Positions 35,880-45,478 of a DNA stretch of 64,000 nucleotides are shown here, piece by piece (positions within the stretch are counted from its first letter, which is position 1; every line of letters starts with the position of its first letter). Origin of the DNA: CAWCTB01 sp963798275 (lineage in GTDB: Bacteria; Acidobacteriota; Terriglobia; Terriglobales; Acidobacteriaceae); the NCBI GenBank assembly GCA_963798275.1, contig CAWCTB010000048.1:1-64000 (forward strand), in the 5' to 3' direction. The translations under genes were made by a program, and so were the position numbers. Under the pieces are notes generated by a model. It saw nothing but the letters and a program-made list of their open reading frames with translations. It had not been told where the DNA came from and made no database searches.

Positions 35880-38637
35880 ATGGAACGGGTAAAGGCCATA
35901 TTCGACTACATCAGCGACCTTCAGCCTGAGGAGCGCGAGAGCGCCCTGAATCAGGTCTGCAGCGAAGACCCGGAACTGCGCGAAAGAATCCAGAAGCTGC
36001 TGGACCAGTCGCAAGCCGACACCGTCCCTCTGCCGCCGCCGGAAGCCACTCCGGGAACCACCCAGCCCATCGAGTTTATCTTTGCGCCGGGTGACTTTAT
36101 CGCCGAACGCTACCGCGTGATTCGCGCCATTGCCAAGGGTGGCATGGGCGAAGTCTACGAGGTGGACGATACCGAACTGGGCAACCACGTCGCGCTCAAG
36201 ACAATCAACATGAAGTCGGCGGCCCGCCCGGGTGCGCTCGACATGTTCAAACGCGAAATCTCCATCGCGCGCCAGGTCACCCACCCCAATGTCTGCCGCA
36301 TCTTCGACCTTGGGCACCATACCCACCCCGTCCATGGCGAGTTGATTTTTCTCACCATGGAGATGCTGCACGGAGACACTCTGGCGGGCCGCATTCGTAG
36401 AAAAGGTCCGATGACCCGCGAGGAGGCGTTGCCGATCGTGCAACAGATGGTGAGTGCGCTCGCTGCCGCCCACAGCCTGAACATCGTCCATCGCGACTTC
36501 AAGAGCGCCAACGTCATCCTCGTCGAGACCGGTTCCGGCTCCGGACAAGTGGTGAAGGTCACCGACTTCGGCCTTGCCCGCAGCCTCGACGGCATGGAAA
36601 CCACCGTCCACGGCGAGGTCTGGGGCACCCCTGACTACATGGCGCCCGAGCAGTTTCACGGCCAGTTCAGCTCGGCCACCGACATCTACGCCTTCGGCGT
36701 TGTGCTGTACGAGATGTTCTCGGGAAAGCTGCCGCATCGCAGCAGCACCGGATCGAATCGGCCCGACGGAAAACCTGGGGCAGCTTTCTCGGCGATCCCC
36801 GCTGACTGGCGCCCCGTCGTCAAGAAGTGCATGGCCTTCGAGCCCGAAGATCGCTACGCTTCCGTTGGCGAGGTCTGGGATGCACTCAAGGGCAGGTCTC
36901 CGTTCGACGACCATCGGCGACGCCTGCTTGGTCTGAAACGCTCGACAACCTTCGCGCTGCTCGCCCTGGTGCTGGTCTGCGTCGCCGCTCCTGCTGCGTG
37001 GCTGAACCGCGAACGAATCGAACGCCTCTTCGATCCCCTGCCCGCCCAGAAGCACATTGCCGTGCTTCCCTTCGAAAACATCGGTAACGATGCGGCCAAC
37101 GCGGCATTCAGCGAGGGCGTAGGTGAAACCCTGACCAGCAAGTTGTCGCAGTTAGAGCGGTACCAGAAGTCCTTCTGGGTCGTGCCCTTCAGCGACGCTA
37201 AGAACATTCACAGCATTGACGACGCTTATCGCAAGCTAAACGCCAATCTCGTGGTGACTGGCAGCATTCAGCAAACCCCCAATGGATGCGACCTGACAGT
37301 GAACCTGGTGGATGCCAAGAGCCACCGTCAGCTCTCATCGCGGGTAGTGACCGCCTCGGTGGGCAACCTCGACATTCTGCAAGGGCGCTTGTGGGAATCG
37401 GTCGCGGATATGGTTGATCTGCAGGTCGAACCCGAAGTGAAGCGCTCCATTGCCGCCGGTGGCACCAAGGAACCAGGTGCCTATCAGTTTTACGAACAAG
37501 GCCTCGGCTACCTGGGCCGGTATCGGACTGGATAACGTAAACCAGGCCATAGAGATGTTTCAGAAGGCAATCTCAAAGGACGACAAGTATGCTCTGGCCT
37601 ATGCAGGTCTGGGACACTCTTATCAGGTAAAATACCTCCTGACCAAGGATCCGCAATGGATTCCCCTTGCCCGCGGGGCGGCGCAGCGTGCCCTGGACCT
37701 GGATGACAAACTGCCGCTCGCCCATCTGGCACTCGGCGAAATCTACCAGCAGACCGGGGATTTCGAACAGGCCCTTTCCCAGTACCACCAGGCGCTGGAG
37801 ACCGATCCCACAACTGTCACGGCCAGCTATCACACTGCAGAAATATACGAAGCGCAAGGCAAACTGAAAGAGGCTGAGGAAGAGTACAAATCAGTCATAG
37901 ACCGCCGGCCGGGAGACTGGACCGCCTACAGCGGCTTGGGTAGATTCTATGACAATCACGGTGAATATCAGAAGGCCGCAAGTCTCTTCCAGACCATGGT
38001 AGATCTGCAGCCCGATAATCCCCTCGGCTACCAAAACCTTGGCGGTGCCTTGTTGCAACTGGGCCATTATGACGAAGCGGTAGCGGTCATGAAGAAAGGC
38101 CTGTCCTACAAAGAGAGCCCCACCCTGATCTCTAACCTGGGTGCGGCGTATATGTTCATGGGTAAGTATGCCGAAGCAGTACCAGTCATGGAACGCGCGG
38201 TGGTCTTGAGTCCCCACGATCACGACCTATGGCGCAATCTGGGTGACAGCTATCGCCAAGTGCCAGGCCAGGCGGGTAAAGCTGCAGGTGCCTACCAGAA
38301 AGCGTTGGACGCCGCTCAAGAACAGTTGCAGTTGAACCCTAACGATGCAGAAATACTTAGCGCGGTGTCTCTATACCAAGCTCATCTCGGTCATTCTGCG
38401 CAGGCCGAGGAGACTGTAGCAAAAGCCCTGCGGTTAGCTCCGGCTGACAATGAGATTCTGTTTACTTCGGCTTTGGTGTATGAGATTATTGGCCGCCGCG
38501 ATAAGGCGCTTGCGGCCATCGAGAAGGCTTCCCAAAGTGGCTATTCGCTCGCGGTAATCGAGCAGGAGCCGGAGCTGCAAGGGTTGCGCAAAGATGCTCA
38601 CTATCAGCAGTGGTTGAAGCAGAAAAAGGCCAGCTAG
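35880..38637 (+). CDS. Membrane Ser/Thr protein kinase with TPR sensor (frameshifted)
   Basis: An eukaryotic-type kinase, then a membrane helix, then TPRs. The N-terminal helical leader (MERVKAIFDYISDLQPEERE) is typical of acidobacterial kinases. Kinase blocks: GGMGEVYEVDD (about 87), VALKTI with the Lys, HRDFKSAN (about 203), TDFGLAR (about 227) and GTPDYMAPEQF. A membrane helix is near residues 353-375, followed by a TolB-like domain (HIAVLPFENIG) and about seven TPRs. The frame breaks near 37524; removing one base joins GYLGRYR to LDNVNQAIEMFQ. HRDF instead of HRDL is a common variant. A TTG at 35841 gives 13 more residues. Targets are unknown; the adjacent sigma pair and exported proteins may be linked by context only. 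Confidence 0.92.
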
Positions 38638-38657
38638 TCCCCTGGGAAAAAAATCAC

Positions 38658-39230
38658 ATGAGGCAGATCATGAGGAATAGACATTCTGTTCTCGGCATTC
38701 TAGGCGCCATTGTGCTGTTTGCATGGGGTTCTTCTTATGCAGCTCAGCCCGGGAAATGTCCTCTTTCACCGCCGCCGCCGACTTGCACAACTTACTGCGG
38801 CAGCGGCTCCGGCTCATGCATCTTTACCATCTCACAAATCCCGCCAAGCGGCCCCACGGGACCAGGTACGGCCGTCGTTACCGCTGCGGATGGCGCAACT
38901 CCGTATACGGGTTCGACCATCTGCGTGCAACTCAATGCGTCGGTTTCCTTTCAGACCGATTCTGTGAAGTTCCCGCTATCGCAATTTCTGGTTTCGTTTG
39001 GCCTTGGTAATCCTTTCCAGTCAGGCGCCATCGTCATCACCGGCGGAACTGTGGCAGGAGTTACACCGTCGGGTCCCCACACAGCTCAGAATGCGAATAC
39101 GTGTTCGGTTTACACCGTCGTCCACCAAAATCTAAATAGCCCCTCGGGAATAGCCATTCTCGATCCCAAGATCATTATCGGAGGCACGAGTTTGGGCGGC
39201 CAATCGGCCGCGAAGAAAAGTTCGAAGTAA
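38658..39230 (+). CDS. Exported protein of unknown function, Cys-rich N-terminus
   Basis: A 190-residue protein with a signal peptide (hydrophobic SVLGILGAIVLFAWGSSYAA) at the ATG at 38658, 18 bases after the kinase stop. The mature N-terminus is Pro- and Cys-rich (GKCPLSPPPPTCTTYCGSG, then GSCIF), which could form disulfides. The rest is a Gly/Thr/Ser-rich beta-like protein (GTAVVTAADGATPYTGSTIC). No family recognised. Close spacing suggests co-transcription with the kinase gene. Confidence 0.75.
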   Translation: MRQIMRNRHSVLGILGAIVLFAWGSSYAAQPGKCPLSPPPPTCTTYCGSGSGSCIFTISQIPPSGPTGPGTAVVTAADGATPYTGSTICVQLNASVSFQTDSVKFPLSQFLVSFGLGNPFQSGAIVITGGTVAGVTPSGPHTAQNANTCSVYTVVHQNLNSPSGIAILDPKIIIGGTSLGGQSAAKKSSK

Positions 39231-39552
39231 GCTTACAGAAAGACTGGCTCGTGGTGAGCGAAGTCTTGCCGGAGTGAATCATATTCGATTGCAGCTCGCA
39301 ACGCTGCCGAACCAGCCTGCGCACGATCGATCCCAGATCATCATGGACAGGGAGCTAAGCTGTTTTTGATCGAAACATTTGCAGTTGCTGTCACGCCTGT
39401 GACTTCCGCTGGAGAATTCAGGGGGAGACTTTCCGGCTCCCTTTCCGCTCAAAACAGCGACGACGCGTCTCCTGTCCCTACAACTTGCACCGTTCAGGCG
39501 GGTTTGCAGGAGCAGACGCCCATCTTTAGCTCCGTCTCCTCATGGTGATAGG
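39231..39552. other. Intergenic region, no supported gene
   Basis: A 60-residue frame at 39366-39548 has no ribosome site, domain or homology I can see, and is not called. Nothing else stands out. Confidence 0.4.
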
Positions 39553-40182
39553 ATGGAAAACGTGCAACGGCCCTTATACCTCACCTCTCTCACTGTGGCG
39601 GCCTCATTGCTGGCAGTCGCTGTCGCGATCGCCATGGCGGGCTGCGGCCAATTCTTCCCGTCAGCCACCACGATCACGAGTCTCCAGATATCTCCCCTCA
39701 ACTCAGTTACTCAGCCTGGAAAGACGCAGCAATATACCGCCACCGCAACCTACGGAAACAACACCTCGGGTGACGCAACCAGTCAGGTCACGTGGGCCTC
39801 GTCCGCGACCAATATCGCCACCATCAGCACCGGCGGCCTTGCCACCGGGGTGTCGCTTGGCACCACGACGATCTCTGCCACAAGCGGCAGCGTGATCGCA
39901 AACACCACTCTGACGATCAGCAACAAAACGGTCACCAGCCTGACCGTGGCTCCGGCCACGATCAGCTTGATTTCCGGCCAGACTCAACAGCTCTCGGCTA
40001 CCGCCACGTACTCCGACTCAACCACCAGTGACGTGACCGCTTCCGCCACCTGGACTTCCAACGCCACCGCTGTAGCAACCGTCACGACTTCGGGTCTCGT
40101 TACGGCTGTGTCCACGGGCACCGCAACCATCTCCGCCGTCTATGGCGGGCAGACGGGAGTCTCGACCGTGACCGTGCAATAG
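39553..40182 (+). CDS. BIG2 (bacterial Ig-like) domain lipoprotein
   Basis: A 209-residue lipoprotein: signal peptide with lipobox AMAGC (cysteine at about 31), then two BIG2 domains at about 40-120 and 125-209. The repeats are near copies: SLQISPLNSVTQPGKTQQYT versus SLTVAPATISLISGQTQQLS, each with the WAS/WTSNATAVATV core. Such proteins often sit on the outer surface and mediate adhesion or matrix contact. A terminator follows at 40228. Confidence 0.88.
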   Translation: MENVQRPLYLTSLTVAASLLAVAVAIAMAGCGQFFPSATTITSLQISPLNSVTQPGKTQQYTATATYGNNTSGDATSQVTWASSATNIATISTGGLATGVSLGTTTISATSGSVIANTTLTISNKTVTSLTVAPATISLISGQTQQLSATATYSDSTTSDVTASATWTSNATAVATVTTSGLVTAVSTGTATISAVYGGQTGVSTVTVQ

Positions 40183-40227
40183 GTTTCCTCACCGTTGTCT
40201 CGCCTGGCTTTTCGGAAACCCCTCCGC

Positions 40228-40258
40228 GGCTGCCCTTTGAATGGGCAGCCTTCTTCTT
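40228..40258 (+). terminator. Rho-independent terminator after the BIG2 gene
   Basis: GGCTGCCC and GGGCAGCC make an 8-bp stem with a 7-base loop, followed by TTCTTCTT. Confidence 0.75.
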
Positions 40259-40387
40259 GCCCGCGATTGTCAGCACAGGAAAGTCACCTGGTCCACTAAC
40301 CCCTCAATCAGGCAATCCAGCGTCAGTCCCGGCGCGTAAACCTTGTGCGCGGTAATTAACCCAACTACGACAGAGGTGAGGAAAGAG

Positions 40388-40939
40388 ATGAAGAAGAAAT
40401 TCCTGGTAGTACTATTTGCGGCGACGGTCGCCATGTCAGCGGTGGCAGCTTCGGGTGACAAGGATCCGATGGTCGGCGGCGCGCCCATGTATCCCACCAA
40501 GAACATCGTCGAAAACGCGTCAAGCGCCAAGAACTTGACTACTCTGGTCGCTGCCGTCAAGGCAGCCGGCCTGGTGGACACGCTCGAAAGCCCTGGGCCG
40601 TTCACCGTATTCGCCCCCACCAACGATGCTTTCAACAAGCTTCCTGCGGGCACTGTGAATACGCTTCTCAAACCTGAAAACAAGGAGATGCTGACCAAAG
40701 TGCTCACCTACCACGTCATGGCGGGGAAGGTGACGGCGTCCGACCTGATTCAGAAGATCAAAGCCGGCGGCGGCAAGGCCACCCTGAAGACCGTGAACGG
40801 CGAGACGCTGACCGCTTCCCTCGCGGGAAATAGCGTTGTCCTGACGGACGAAAAGGGCGGCACGTCAACCGTGACCACGCCCAATGTCTACCAGTCCAAC
40901 GGGGTCGTTCACGTCATCGACGCCGTTCTCCTGCCCTGA
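40388..40939 (+). CDS. Fasciclin-domain exported protein
   Basis: A 183-residue protein with a signal peptide (MKKKFLVVLFAATVAMSAVA) and one fasciclin (FAS1) domain: the blocks SPGPFTVFAPTNDAFNKLP and VLTYHVMAGKV with VYQSNGVVHVIDAVLLP are diagnostic (H1 and H2 motifs). FAS1 proteins mediate surface contacts. The ATG at 40388 has GAGG ten bases upstream; the longer frame from 40343 lacks a signal peptide. A terminator follows at 40964. Confidence 0.95.
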   Translation: MKKKFLVVLFAATVAMSAVAASGDKDPMVGGAPMYPTKNIVENASSAKNLTTLVAAVKAAGLVDTLESPGPFTVFAPTNDAFNKLPAGTVNTLLKPENKEMLTKVLTYHVMAGKVTASDLIQKIKAGGGKATLKTVNGETLTASLAGNSVVLTDEKGGTSTVTTPNVYQSNGVVHVIDAVLLP

Positions 40940-40963
40940 TCTGACACGTTCGGCAATCCCTGG

Positions 40964-41002
40964 CGGAGCACGGGGCAGTGTGCTCCGCTGGTTTTATTTT
41001 TG
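40964..41002 (+). terminator. Rho-independent terminator after the fasciclin gene
   Basis: CGGAGCAC and GTGCTCCG form a perfect 8-bp stem with an 8-base loop; a T-rich GGTTTTATTTTT run follows. Confidence 0.8.
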
Positions 41003-41097
41003 TGGCCGAAGCAGGGTGACGACTGCATTCTGTCTCATTTATGTCTTAACTTTCCGGAACAGAACAGAATAGAACGACGCTTTCGAAATTCATTATC

Positions 41098-42890
41098 GTG
41101 GACGTTGCACTTTCGCCGCCGCGTCCGATATCCTCGAACTTCGACTCTGAAATCAGATCGATCATTGAGGGTTTCGACAGGATGCGGCTGCACCCTTCCG
41201 AGCTTCCAGCTTTCACCGGCAACCTTTTCTTCGCCAACGCAGACTCGACCCGTAGCACTCTCTTCCTGGTGGGTGTCCTGCTGGTCCTCGGCTTCTCCGG
41301 CTGCGGCAGCTCGCAACCGGCCGTCACCGGCAACAGCAACAGCGACAGCAATGTAACTGTCAGTCAGGTCCGCGTCGGAACGACCGCTGTAACCACATGG
41401 CACAACGACAATCAGCGGACTGGTGTTAACTCCGACCGAGACGAGCCTCACCACCGCCAACGTGAATTCGTCGACCTTTGGCAAGATCGGCACCCTGCCC
41501 GTCCAGGGATTCCCCATGGCGCAACCGTTATACGTGCCCAATGTCAGTATGGGATCCAATGCCCTCCACAACGCACTCTTCGTCGCCACCGAGCACGACC
41601 AGGTGTATGCCTTCGACGTGGACAGCCAGAAACTCCTCTGGCACACGGATTTCCTCGGCGCCTCAGGCAATGTCACCACAATTCCCTATCAGGACGTTAA
41701 CTGTGATGACCTTCTTTACGAGATAGGAATCACCGGCACACCGGTCATCGATAGGGTAACGAATTCCATGTACCTGGTGGCACGCACCAAGGAAGTCACC
41801 AATGGCCAGGTTCAATACGTGCAACGCCTGCATTCGCTGGACCTGGCAACCGGATTGGATAAAACAACGCCGCTGGTGATCACTTCCCCGCCCCCGGACA
41901 CGCTTGGAAACGTGGGCTCTACCCCCTTCGATCCGCTTTTAAATAATCAGCGTTCTGCCCTGCTGCTAGCGGGTGGGCAGGTATTTGTGGCTTGGGCGTC
42001 CCATTGCGACTATGGCGGCTACCACGGCTGGCTGATGTCGTTCGACAAATCGACCCTGCAGCCCACCGGATATTGGAGTCCGTCTCCGGTGGCCGGTGGT
42101 GGCGGCATCTGGATGGGAGCGGGAGGCCCGCCGTCGACGCTAATGGAAAGATCTATTTGTGCGTCGGAAATGCGTTTGGCGCGATAATCGGCGGTTACAA
42201 CTATCCGGAATCGGCCGTTCGACTCAATTGGCAATCCGCTTCAGGTCTGACTCCGGAGGACTCGTTCACCCCCTACAACTACGAGGACCTCGACGCCGTC
42301 GACCTGGACTTTGGTTCAAATGCAGCACCTTGCTGCCGGACCAGCCGGGTACTGCTCATCCCCATCTCCTGCTCGTCGGCGGAAAGCAAGGAGTGGCTTA
42401 CCTGATTGACCGGGACAAGATGGGCGGATGGCAGCAAAACAACGACAGCCAGGCCGTACAGACTTTCAGTGTAGGCGGTAAGTTGTTTGGGTCCTTCGGA
42501 TTCTGGAACAACCACGTTTATGTCGCGGCGTCGAACGATAGCTTGCGATCGTTCCCCTATGATCCGGTCGCGCAGCAAGTGGAGACTGTCGCCTCCTCCG
42601 CCACGGCCCTGGTGACAGATTTTCGCGGAGCGACGCCGGCCATCACCTCTAACGGCAACGGCGAAGGGATTGTCTGGATACTGAATCCTGATGTATCCCT
42701 GGGCTACACTTGGGTGCTGCACGCGTACGACGCCACCGACTTGACCAAGGAGTTGTACAACTCCGAAATGCTCCCCACCCGTGACCGGGCGGGGCTTTGG
42801 CTCAAGTTCATTACTCCCACCGTGGCCGACGGAATGGTGTTCGTCGGTGCTCAGAACGAGATCGATGTATACGGGTTGCTGCAGAATTGA
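41098..42890 (+). CDS. PQQ-like beta-propeller lipoprotein (three frameshifts)
   Basis: An exported lipoprotein with a PQQ-type eight-bladed propeller plan. A hydrophobic segment and lipobox LGFSGCGSS lie at about residues 55-71. Blade-like repeats follow: ALFVATEHDQVYAFDVDSQK, TPVIDRVTNSMYLVART, GKIYLCVGNAFG, HLLLVGGKQGVAYLIDRD and GMVFVGAQNEIDVYGLL. The reading changes frame near 41439, 42127 and 42318; one-base changes at each rejoin the blades. The actual N-terminus is uncertain, as the long leader before the lipobox is unusual. Whether it binds PQQ or is a BamB-like scaffold is unknown. Confidence 0.82.
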
Positions 42891-43314
42891 CCGAGAGTCG
42901 TAATTAACCTCGATTTTGCTGACTCCGGGGATGCTAAGGCTTTTTTCCCCAACCAGTTAGCGTTCCTGCTACCATTTCTGCTCACCTTCTTGATCCGTAA
43001 GCGTCTCATATACAAGGGATTAGTTCTATGGCACGGTTGGACCACTCACTATGCTACTTTCGGGGTATTTGTTTTTCCCTTGGATTTGCGCAAGATGGGG
43101 GGTAATATGAGCAGTTTTCAGGTGCCTCGAATCTTTTTTCCAGAAGAATGTCCCCCGGAGAAGCGCCTCGGGTTCGGGTCTCCTGAATCACTCGGGCAGC
43201 ACAAAGAATCCAATCAGATAGAAGCAAGTTAATTTAGCTGACCCGAGCAGGACAACACTTTGACGTCATCCGTCATACACAATCTCACACCCGAAGGCAG
43301 GGCATAACTCAAAC
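42891..43314. other. Intergenic region, no firm gene
   Basis: A frame at 42990-43232 could give a peptide beginning MSSFQVPRIFFPEECPPEKR from 43107. It has no detectable domain or ribosome site and I do not call it. A TTGACG at 43259 may be a -35 for the small gene at 43315, without a clear -10. Confidence 0.4.
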
Positions 43315-43542
43315 ATGGCAAAGCGACGCGGCAATCCTAACTGGGGCAAGCCGGAACCGATCGGACCGGTTGTGCCCACTATCACCGAATTCGAGCAGGT
43401 CGTGAAGGAGTTCAAGCTCCAACCCGACCAGTACATCCGCTCGACTCGTCTGCGCGAGTGGGCTCGCAAGAACAAGAACTCGAAGTACATTCCTGAGCCT
43501 CTTCTGGAAGCTTGGGGTTTCGAGATCGAGTCGACTCTGTAA
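43315..43542 (+). CDS. Small basic conserved-looking hypothetical protein
   Basis: A 75-residue protein starting MAKRRGNPNWGKPEPIGPVV; basic N-terminus, then a helical C-terminal half (FEQVVKEFKLQPDQYIRSTR). It has a clear terminator 25 bases after the stop, which supports a real gene. Size, basic head and helix suggest a nucleic-acid-linked or ribosome-linked protein, but no family is recognised. Confidence 0.75.
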   Translation: MAKRRGNPNWGKPEPIGPVVPTITEFEQVVKEFKLQPDQYIRSTRLREWARKNKNSKYIPEPLLEAWGFEIESTL

Positions 43543-43566
43543 GCTTCGCCTGCAGAAATCCACCCC

Positions 43567-43590
43567 GGGCCGCCTGAGTGCGGCCCTTTT
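43567..43590 (+). terminator. Rho-independent terminator
   Basis: GGGCCGC and GCGGCCC with a 6-base loop, then TTTT, just after the small basic protein gene. Confidence 0.8.
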
Positions 43591-43643
43591 CTGTTGTCTT
43601 TTGCAACGCGTTGTATTCTGCAACATCAACGGAATCGTTCTCC

Positions 43644-44042
43644 ATGCCAAAGTTCGACAAACACATCTTCGTCTGCACGAATCAACGGCCCGAAGGCCAT
43701 CCCCGCGGCTGTTGCGACCCTGCGGCGACAGCGGACCTCCATCGCGAATTCAAAGTTAAACTTGTAAAACGCGGTCTCAAGAACTTGGTACGGGTGAACA
43801 AGTCGGGTTGCCTCGACCAATGCGAGCATGGGCCCACGGTCGTCATCTATCCCGAGGCCGTGTGGTACGGCAATGTCACTGCCGACGATATCGACGAGAT
43901 CATCGATATCCACATTGTCAACGACGGGCGGGTCGCTCGCCTGCAGATCGCCGACGCATGTCTGAACGCACACGCCTGCGCGCACAGGCCGCGGCAATGT
44001 TCTGATTCCCTGGCCCCGCTGAGACATAATCTCGAATCATGA
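43644..44042 (+). CDS. Thioredoxin-like [2Fe-2S] ferredoxin
   Basis: A 132-residue thioredoxin-fold ferredoxin. The start HIFVCTNQRPEGHPRGCC and the later CLDQCEHGPTVVIYPEAVWY give the four-cysteine pattern of this family, with the typical WYGNVTADDIDEII. Members are electron carriers, related to the NuoE subunit fold. An extended tail has more cysteines (ACLNAHACAHRPRQC). The ATG at 43644 is chosen since the family begins there. Its stop overlaps the DUF4126 start (ATGA). Confidence 0.92.
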   Translation: MPKFDKHIFVCTNQRPEGHPRGCCDPAATADLHREFKVKLVKRGLKNLVRVNKSGCLDQCEHGPTVVIYPEAVWYGNVTADDIDEIIDIHIVNDGRVARLQIADACLNAHACAHRPRQCSDSLAPLRHNLES

Positions 44043-44632
44043 CGTTGAACTCCGACCAGACCGTGGCCATGATCACCGGCACCAGCTTTGCGGCCGGACT
44101 CAACGTCTACGCCACGGTGGGCACCCTGGGACTCCTGTCGCGTTTCGGCATCATTCACTTGCCGCCTGCCTTGGACTTGCTGCAGTCGTGGTGGATCATC
44201 GCGGCCTCTCTGGCTCTTTTTGCGATCGAGTTCTTCGCCGACAAGGTTCCAGCCTTCGACTTGGTGTGGAATGCGCTGCATACCTTCGTGCGCGTCCCAA
44301 TTGCCGCCTATGTGGCCTATGCAGCAAGTTCGCAGCTTTCGCCGAAAGTCCAGCTGCTTTCGACGCTAATGGGAGCTGCCATTGCGTTCGCTGCCCACGG
44401 TGGAAAGACGGCACTGCGCGCGGCCGTTACTCCCTCCCCCGAACCGCTCTCTAACATGGCGTTGAGCTTTGCCGAAGACGTTGGCGCGATCACGCTGACT
44501 TGGGTTGCCGTCCAACACCCGTACCTCGCCGCAGCAGTCGTGGCTGCTCTGCTCATCCTCATCGTCTTCTTACTTCGTTGGGTGGTGCGTTCCTTGCGAA
44601 GCCTTTTCCAGCGAGCTGCTGCCGTGCTGTAG
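44039..44632 (+). CDS. DUF4126 membrane protein
   Basis: A 197-residue membrane protein with four or five hydrophobic segments. The opening TGTSFAAGLNVYATVGTLGL and the block AIEFFADKVPAFDLVWNALH are characteristic of DUF4126. Function unknown. The ATG overlaps the stop of the ferredoxin gene, so the pair is probably translated together. Confidence 0.9.
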   Translation: MTLNSDQTVAMITGTSFAAGLNVYATVGTLGLLSRFGIIHLPPALDLLQSWWIIAASLALFAIEFFADKVPAFDLVWNALHTFVRVPIAAYVAYAASSQLSPKVQLLSTLMGAAIAFAAHGGKTALRAAVTPSPEPLSNMALSFAEDVGAITLTWVAVQHPYLAAAVVAALLILIVFLLRWVVRSLRSLFQRAAAVL

Positions 44633-44728
44633 AACGGCTGAGCGTCGACGCCGATGGTTGCGCCCGCCACTTTCCTGCGCTTAAGGACAACCTTGACCCA
44701 CGCACGGCCACATGCGATAGTAAGCATG

Positions 44729-44760
44729 TTGTAACCCGATTGTAATATCTGTAATTGTCA
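44729..44760 (+). promoter_or_regulatory. Candidate Pho-box-like direct repeats
   Basis: TTGTAA occurs at 44729 and 44740, 11 bases apart, followed by CTGTAA at 44749 and TTGTCA at 44755. This resembles the 11-bp repeat of PHO boxes bound by PhoB-type regulators and lies 50-80 bases upstream of the DUF47 and Pit genes. The match to CTGTCA is imperfect. Confidence 0.35.
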
Positions 44761-44808
44761 CAAATAATTAGACTTATCGAGCACTAGCCTCCAACCGGGG
44801 CTCTCTTC

Positions 44809-45429
44809 ATGCCACGCCTCATCCCGCGTCAAACGAAGTTCTTCGACATGTTTGTCGAAATCGCGACCAATGTGGTCGCCGGCGCTCAAGTCCTTTCTGA
44901 CCTGCTGCACAATTGGGACTATGACCGCTTGCCCGACGCGGTGCGCAAGATCAAATCGATCGAGCATCGGGGCGACGAAATGACGCACCAGCTCCTCATC
45001 AAGCTCAACCAGACATTCATCACGCCGTTCGATCGCGAGGACATCCACCTGCTGGCCTCCTCGCTCGACGATGTGCTCGACTTCGTCAACGCTGCCGGCG
45101 ACCGTTTGCTCACGTATAAGATCACTCAACCCTCTCCTTCCGCCAAGGTATTGGCCGACATCATCGTCAAACAGTCCGAAGAACTTACCAAAGCGGTATC
45201 TCTGCTGGGGAAGAACGGTTCGGTTCTCAATCACTGTGTCGAGGTGAACCGTCTGGAAAACGAGGCTGACCAGGTAAGCCGCGAAGCCATCGGCCGCCTC
45301 TTTGAAGGCGGATTCGACGCTATAACCCTGATCAAGCTGAAAGAGCTGCTTGAGATTCTGGAAGTGGCCACCGACAAGGCCGAAGATGTCGCTGACGTTC
45401 TCGAGACGGTCGTACTGAAGAACGCTTGA
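44809..45429 (+). CDS. DUF47 family (PhoU-like) phosphate transport accessory protein
   Basis: A 206-residue all-helical protein of the DUF47 family: the start RQTKFFDMFVEIATNVVAGA and the block IKSIEHRGDEMTHQLLIKLN, then TPFDREDIHLLASSLDDVLD with metal-binding acidic residues. These proteins are PhoU-like and almost always sit next to Pit transporters, as here. It likely modulates the transporter. Starts ATG at 44809; about 50 bases separate it from pit. Confidence 0.93.
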   Translation: MPRLIPRQTKFFDMFVEIATNVVAGAQVLSDLLHNWDYDRLPDAVRKIKSIEHRGDEMTHQLLIKLNQTFITPFDREDIHLLASSLDDVLDFVNAAGDRLLTYKITQPSPSAKVLADIIVKQSEELTKAVSLLGKNGSVLNHCVEVNRLENEADQVSREAIGRLFEGGFDAITLIKLKELLEILEVATDKAEDVADVLETVVLKNA

Positions 45430-45478
45430 GAGTCCGACGCGTGCGTAGCCCAACTCACAACTCCCGGAGCGCAGAGCC

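Noticed and set aside
39366..39548. 60-codon open frame
   Set aside because: No ribosome-binding site, domain or codon signal beyond chance in GC-rich DNA.
42990..43232. 80-codon open frame
   Set aside because: No recognisable start signal or domain; kept only as a note in the intergenic entry.
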